Assembly: GCA_002746975.1 (NCBI GenBank)
Contig: NVXE01000002.1
Span: 120,077-184,076, forward strand
Length of the DNA: 64,000 nucleotides
Direction: 5' to 3'
Source: Bacteroidota bacterium
GTDB taxonomy: Bacteria; Bacteroidota; Bacteroidia; Flavobacteriales_D; Sanyastnellaceae
The position numbers were made by a program, and so were the translations under genes. Shown one piece after another: positions 59,571-64,000 of this stretch. The number at the start of each line of letters is the position of its first letter. Within the stretch, counting starts at the first letter, position 1. The notes beneath the pieces were generated by a model. The model was not told the origin of the DNA and ran no database searches. It saw only the letters and a program-made list of their open reading frames with translations.

Positions 59571-61811
59571 TTATTGAATGATTTTAGATTCTTTTGCATA
59601 AACGAACATAGTCTCACCAAGTCCATCATAAATTTCAAACTCATCACCACTCGCGTTTTCAAAATTAAAACCTAAAACTACCAAATCTGCTCCACCCGAA
59701 TGGTTAAGAATCTTCTTAACCTTTGACTCATTATTATTAACCTCAATTAACTCAATATTTTGTTCCGATATTGGAATACGACCTTCTAAAATCTGAGCTC
59801 TTAATTCTATTGCATGTTGATCATCCGCCCCATCATATATGAAAAACACGGAAATACTTGACTTACTCCAGTCAGGGTGACCTTGTAAAATATAAGCTAG
59901 TAGAATCATTAAACTTGCATTCTCCTTATCTTCAGGTGTAATCCAAAGGTGTATATCATGTCTATTTCCAAATGATCTACCACTACTTCTAAGTAAAATG
60001 AAATCTAAATTTACAGCTTTAAGTATAGCTAGGTTATTAAGTAACTGGTCCCTGTTTTCAAGATGTTCAGGCTCATATTCCATCAAGAACAGGTTATTAC
60101 CCTTACCACTTAAACCAGGTAACTGAACACATTGCGCAATAGCTGAAGTAAATGATGGGCTTATTATTGTATCTAGGTGAACTCTGGTTTGGCCTCCCCT
60201 AGCCCACTCTACAAGCTCTTTATGGGCAATAACAGATTCTTCGCGAGTTTTCTCATTAAGGAATCCTTTTACAAAATGCATATAAGTTCCAAATCCATAT
60301 CTATGGGCTATCCATCTTACCATATCAAACCCCTCTCGCCTTTTAAAACTATCAGGGGATATTGATAAAACAAAAGGTCTCCAGCCCGTTTTCTCTTCAA
60401 GCCCATCACTATCGTTCATTTGAAGAGCTAGTTGAAGAGAACGTGTGATTTGGAATATTATACCTCTAAACAACCGAACCATCCCGCCTTGATTTACACC
60501 TCCTTTTCTAGCAACCCATGCGTGAATTAAAAACATAACTAAAATACTAGAAATAGCATAAAGCGTATTCATTCCAAACATAAGAGCAAAGCAAAGAACC
60601 GCCCCAACAAGACTAATAGACCAATGTGTTCTAAATGTGGGTCTATAACTAGGATCGGCGGCCATTTGCTCCAAGAAAGAAACAAGACAAATAGCGCCAT
60701 AAGTAACCATAAAGAACATGGATATTATTTCTGCAACTACATTAATATCTCCGATTGCAACGAACGCAAAACCTATTAAACACGTAGCAATGGAAGCTCT
60801 CACAGGTTCTTGTCTATCACCCTTACCCACACTAAGCCAAGCAGACATTTTATCTGGAAAAACTCCATCTACAGCAAGAGCCTGTAAGGTTCTGGGGGCA
60901 ATCATAACTGATCCTAAAGCTGAACTAATTGCTGCACAAGCAAGACCTATTGCAATCATTGGAGGCCATAAGCTTATTTGTTCCATAAATAACTCATCAG
61001 AGGCTAGACTCTCAAGAGGTGCAGACCACCACAATTTAAAAGCTACAGCAACATAAACTACTATACCCACAATTGTCGCATAAATAGTTCCTCTAGGAAT
61101 ACTTCTTCTTGGGTCCTTTAAATCACCACTTAGCCCCAGGCCAGCAGCAATACCTGTGAAAGCAGGGAAAATAAACGTAAAAACTTCAAAAAAGGTAAAA
61201 CGGTGAATTGTTTCTCCAGATTCGGTTATAAATATTTCAGGAATTGTAGCTGTTGGATCAAGAACTGGATTACCAGGGCCTGTACCGAAAAAGAAAAACA
61301 AAAGTGCCATTCCTAATGCAGCTACAACAAAATATAAAGCTTTAACTCCAACGTTTGCTCCTTTCGTTAGCATTAGTAAAGTTAGAAGTGACATCATTAA
61401 TAAATTAACCCATAATGGCTCAATTATTAATCCGTAGTCCGTTTCAACCCAAGCTATAACACTTCTACTTGACACTGTAAAAGCTATGATGTAAAAGGCA
61501 ACGCTTATGGCCTGACTTAAAAACAAAGTAATACCTATCGCACCACCAATATTAAGGCCAAACGACCTGGAAATCATAAAGTAAGCACCTCCTCCCTCAA
61601 CCTTTTGATTAGTCGCTATTTCAGCAACTGCGAGAGCTGCGGGTACTGTGACAAGATGCCCTAATAAGATTATTAGAAGAGTCTGAAATAATCCAATATG
61701 AGCAATTGAATACCCAAATCTTAAAAATAGTATAGCACCTAAAATAGTTGAAATAGCCGTCAGAAAGACTGGCCAAGTTCCCATTGTTTTATGTTGGTCT
61801 CCTGCTATCAT
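59571..61811 (-). CDS. SLC12-type cation-chloride cotransporter homologue (APC superfamily)
   Basis: A 746-residue transporter with about 12 membrane helices (about 15-445) and a long cytosolic tail. MGTWPVFLTAISTILGAILFLRFGYSIAHIG and GGAYFMISRSFGLNIGGAIG match SLC12-like bacterial proteins. The C-terminal region (about 460-746) contains two soluble Rossmann-like parts similar to SLC12 and UspA-type tails. Probable role: ion- and volume-coupled salt transport. The substrate is inferred by family. A TAACTTCG octamer sits 6 nt upstream of the ATG. aroQ begins 8 nt beyond its stop on the same strand. Confidence 0.85.
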   Translation of the reverse strand: MIAGDQHKTMGTWPVFLTAISTILGAILFLRFGYSIAHIGLFQTLLIILLGHLVTVPAALAVAEIATNQKVEGGGAYFMISRSFGLNIGGAIGITLFLSQAISVAFYIIAFTVSSRSVIAWVETDYGLIIEPLWVNLLMMSLLTLLMLTKGANVGVKALYFVVAALGMALLFFFFGTGPGNPVLDPTATIPEIFITESGETIHRFTFFEVFTFIFPAFTGIAAGLGLSGDLKDPRRSIPRGTIYATIVGIVVYVAVAFKLWWSAPLESLASDELFMEQISLWPPMIAIGLACAAISSALGSVMIAPRTLQALAVDGVFPDKMSAWLSVGKGDRQEPVRASIATCLIGFAFVAIGDINVVAEIISMFFMVTYGAICLVSFLEQMAADPSYRPTFRTHWSISLVGAVLCFALMFGMNTLYAISSILVMFLIHAWVARKGGVNQGGMVRLFRGIIFQITRSLQLALQMNDSDGLEEKTGWRPFVLSISPDSFKRREGFDMVRWIAHRYGFGTYMHFVKGFLNEKTREESVIAHKELVEWARGGQTRVHLDTIISPSFTSAIAQCVQLPGLSGKGNNLFLMEYEPEHLENRDQLLNNLAILKAVNLDFILLRSSGRSFGNRHDIHLWITPEDKENASLMILLAYILQGHPDWSKSSISVFFIYDGADDQHAIELRAQILEGRIPISEQNIELIEVNNNESKVKKILNHSGGADLVVLGFNFENASGDEFEIYDGLGETMFVYAKESKIIQ

Positions 61812-61817
61812 ATAGGA

Positions 61818-61825
61818 CGAAGTTA
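61818..61825 (-). promoter_or_regulatory. TAACTTCG promoter octamer, 6 nt before the SLC12-type ATG
   Basis: TAnnTTCG variant, spacing 6 nt. Near-leaderless transcript. Confidence 0.5.
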
Positions 61826-61855
61826 CGATTCACAATTTAGTTGAATAAATACTGA

Positions 61856-62692
61856 CTATTGACTTTTCAACGAAATAAACGCGTGTACTGGAAGGTGGTC
61901 TGATATATACAAACCGTGCTTTAAAAATTCATCTGCACAGGTCCAGGTGATTTCAGCTCCATCAACAAAAATGTAATCGATTCTAGGCCCTGCATATCCT
62001 GAGGGGTCGAATCCTGTAAAGGTGCCAAATTTCTTACGACATCGAGTCTTTGCAGCACTGTATGAATCAACTAGACCGCTAGACAATAGATAGTTTATCT
62101 CGTCAGACTCAACTTCAGCATTGAAGTCACCTAAAACAACCACAACATCTGCTTCTCCTTTCATTGCCCAACTTCTAATCAGAGCAGCTGTTGCACTTCT
62201 TGCTTCCTCGCCTATATGGGACCAGTGTGAGTTAATAACTCGAATGATTTGTCTGGATTCTATATGATACAAAGTAACTATTGAAGCAATTCTAGGCATA
62301 TCCGCGTCCCAACCTATAGATGCTGTTTCTGACCATGACTCTGATAGCCATCTTGTTTCAGACTGCAATAGTTCAAAATGTTTTGTTTGCCAAAAAATAG
62401 GGCATGCCTCCCCCTTACCATCATAGTCTCTACCTACAGAATAATGAGACATCCATGGAAGTGAAGAAACTATATCTGCGAGTTGATTTGGAAGAACTTC
62501 TTGAAGTCCCACAATATCAAAAAATGCAATCACTTTAGAAACTTCATCTTTCCTTTCATCCCAAATTAACGGGTCATTAGGGTTATCATATCTGATATTA
62601 AAAGTTGAAACAGATAATTCGAGTGAGGTTTGGGCAGAAAAATTAACGGAAAACAATAGTGCGAAGGCACAAATAACGATTCTTAGGTGCAT
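61856..62692 (-). CDS. Exported endonuclease/exonuclease/phosphatase-family protein
   Basis: A 278-residue exported protein (signal peptide 1-20, ending FSAQ). Family residues are visible: FNIRYDN (Asn), VGLQEVL (metal Glu), GDFNAEV (Asp, Asn) and the C-terminal SDHLPV (Asp/His pair). Members cleave phosphodiester bonds in nucleic acids or phosphoinositides; the export signal suggests extracellular or periplasmic substrates such as DNA for phosphate. A TACATTTG octamer is 4 nt before the ATG. Confidence 0.9.
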   Translation of the reverse strand: MHLRIVICAFALLFSVNFSAQTSLELSVSTFNIRYDNPNDPLIWDERKDEVSKVIAFFDIVGLQEVLPNQLADIVSSLPWMSHYSVGRDYDGKGEACPIFWQTKHFELLQSETRWLSESWSETASIGWDADMPRIASIVTLYHIESRQIIRVINSHWSHIGEEARSATAALIRSWAMKGEADVVVVLGDFNAEVESDEINYLLSSGLVDSYSAAKTRCRKKFGTFTGFDPSGYAGPRIDYIFVDGAEITWTCADEFLKHGLYISDHLPVHAFISLKSQ

Positions 62693-62696
62693 CTTA

Positions 62697-62704
62697 CAAA
62701 TGTA
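62697..62704 (-). promoter_or_regulatory. TACATTTG promoter octamer, 4 nt before the EEP-family ATG
   Basis: Exact TAnnTTTG match. Divergent from the rlmD-like promoter at 62729-62736. Confidence 0.7.
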
Positions 62705-62728
62705 CCTGAATTAGCATAAAACGGGCTT

Positions 62729-62736
62729 TACCTTTG
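62729..62736 (+). promoter_or_regulatory. TACCTTTG promoter octamer for the rlmD-like gene
   Basis: Exact TAnnTTTG match, 7 nt before the ATG at 62744. Confidence 0.65.
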
Positions 62737-62743
62737 CCACGAT

Positions 62744-64000
62744 ATGGGAAAACAAAAAATGTTTAGAAAAGGTGAGGTTTTAGAGGTCACTATTACAGGT
62801 TCTGCCTTTGGGGGAAAGGGGATTGCGAAGATTCCAACAGAAAAAGGAGATTTTACGATTTTCGTTCAAAATACATTTCCAGGACAAGAAGTGAAAGCCC
62901 AAGTTATTAAATGTAAGAATCGATATGCGGAGTGTAGTTTAAGGGATATTATTAAACCTTCCCCAAATGAGGTTGAAACTAAATACCAAACAATACCTGG
63001 AGCTCCTTATGCATCATTTCCCATAGAACTTCAACACAAATACAAAGAGGAAACTGCGATTGATTTATTTGAACGAATTGGCGGTATAGATGACGTACGG
63101 AGCCTATACAAAGGCATGGTGGATTCTCCTAGTTTATGGCATTATAGAAATAAAATGGAGTACAGCTTCTCTGAAATCAGACACGATTTAGAGACTGGAG
63201 AAAAAGTAGACGATTTCGGGTTAGGATTTAAACATAGGGGAACTTGGTGGGCAGTAGAAAATTTAGATAAAGACTCAGGTCTTTTTGACAAACAAATTGA
63301 GAACGACCTTCACAAAATCAGAGAATGGTGTAAAGAAACTGGCCTACCTGCATGGCATCCACCTCAAAGAAAGGGGTTTTTCAGATTTTTCGTGGTAAGA
63401 CGTAGTATTTCAGAAAACACAATACTTATTAATCTTGTAACTACTTCTGGGGGTAAGGGGAAGTTTGTAGAATCTGAATTTGTCAACTTCATACTAGATC
63501 TTTGGGGAAATAGAGTTGCAGGTATTTTACATACTATAAATGACGATATAGGTGAGAGGGTTGAAGCTCGTGAGGGAAGTTCTAATGTAATATATGGCCA
63601 AGAGAGAATTACAGAGACTCTTCACGGACTTAAATTTGATATAAGTTTAAGTAGTTTTTTTCAAACAAATCCTCAAAGTGCTGAACGTCTTTATGCTGAA
63701 GTTATTGCACTTGCAGTAGACAGCAATATGGGTGGGGAAGATGCTGTAGTGCTTGATTTGTTTTGTGGTACTGGAACTATTTCTCAACTTTTAGCAAGAC
63801 ATCATAAGGGGGAAATCATCGGTGTAGATATCGTAGAGTCGGCAATAGAAGACGCAAAAATTTCTGCAAAACGAAATGATGCAAAAAACGTCACTTTCAT
63901 TGCAGCTGATGTTGGTAAATTTTTACTCGAATATCCTGAATACAAAGGTCGAATACGAACACTTGTAATGGATCCTCCTAGGGCGGGGATTTCTCCAAAG
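62744..64000 (+). CDS. rlmD: RlmD/TrmA-family 23S rRNA (uracil-C5)-methyltransferase, 5' part (cut by window end)
   Basis: The first 419 residues are visible; the frame is open to the window end. A TRAM RNA-binding domain (about 8-65) precedes the methyltransferase core with the SAM motif DLFCGTGTI, SFFQTNPQSAE and DPPRAG near the edge. The Fe-S cysteines that RlmD carries before the core (C-x5-C-x2-C) are replaced by GAPYASFPIELQHKYK, so the cluster is likely absent. Target may be U1939 or another uracil. The catalytic Cys lies downstream, outside the window. Confidence 0.88.
   Translation, partial: MGKQKMFRKGEVLEVTITGSAFGGKGIAKIPTEKGDFTIFVQNTFPGQEVKAQVIKCKNRYAECSLRDIIKPSPNEVETKYQTIPGAPYASFPIELQHKYKEETAIDLFERIGGIDDVRSLYKGMVDSPSLWHYRNKMEYSFSEIRHDLETGEKVDDFGLGFKHRGTWWAVENLDKDSGLFDKQIENDLHKIREWCKETGLPAWHPPQRKGFFRFFVVRRSISENTILINLVTTSGGKGKFVESEFVNFILDLWGNRVAGILHTINDDIGERVEAREGSSNVIYGQERITETLHGLKFDISLSSFFQTNPQSAERLYAEVIALAVDSNMGGEDAVVLDLFCGTGTISQLLARHHKGEIIGVDIVESAIEDAKISAKRNDAKNVTFIAADVGKFLLEYPEYKGRIRTLVMDPPRAGISPK

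Overview
The window looks like chromosomal DNA of a marine Bacteroidota, probably a Flavobacteriales relative of the Cryomorphaceae/Schleiferiaceae/Crocinitomicaceae. The evidence is low G+C content, type IX secretion (T9SS) sorting domains of both types A and B, a PorQ homologue, bacillithiol synthesis (BshA), a Bacteroidetes-type GlmU-like protein, TAnnTTTG promoter octamers, and almost no Shine-Dalgarno sites. I saw no rRNA, tRNA, phage, insertion sequence or CRISPR array. Most of the window is ordinary housekeeping DNA with a secreted-protein-rich first third.

Layout. 1-2275: C-terminal part of the fused isobutyryl-CoA mutase IcmF and a small membrane protein. 2259-9004: a minus-strand run of secreted proteins, notably a complete lysyl oxidase (5318-7726) directly followed by a CotH-kinase protein (2259-5315), both with T9SS tails. 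9123-13300: a 34-residue membrane peptide, a DPP11-type S46 peptidase and a SprB-repeat T9SS protein. 13346-18609: YaaA, an FKBP lipoprotein, an M43 metalloprotease and a DUF819 membrane protein. 18599-28469: RibA, an MFS sugar transporter, an 11-repeat cysteine-rich giant secreted protein, aldolase, AlkB, a TPR lipoprotein, deformylase, RibBX and L31. 28470-28840: a gene-free stretch that appears to hold a small RNA.

28841-37249: a SPOR-like protein, XerD, EttA, a three-gene iron/haem/cobalamin ABC importer, and an acyl-CoA carboxylase beta subunit. 37287-42351: ChaN-like, DUF4920 and cytochrome c'-like exported proteins, a Nudix CoA pyrophosphatase, Aat and small unknowns. 42470-55772: an anchor-L T9SS protein, GlmU-like protein, then lon-porQ-cmk-NagZ/beta-lactamase-bshA. 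55041-62692: a lipoprotein, a hydrolase/beta-helix fusion, AroQ, an SLC12-type transporter and an exonuclease/phosphatase-family protein. 62744-end: the start of an RlmD-like methyltransferase.

Three things stand out. (1) A lysyl oxidase keeping every copper and LTQ cofactor residue is translationally adjacent to a CotH kinase; both are predicted to be exported to the surface, which suggests a matrix- or surface-protein modification module. (2) Ten genes have a TAnnTTYG-like octamer exactly 4 nt before the start codon, which implies leaderless mRNAs; this also fixes several starts. (3) lon has a textbook sigma-54 -24/-12 promoter with a palindrome immediately upstream. In addition, riboflavin synthesis is split between a stand-alone RibA and a RibBX whose cyclohydrolase-like half has lost its zinc cysteines.
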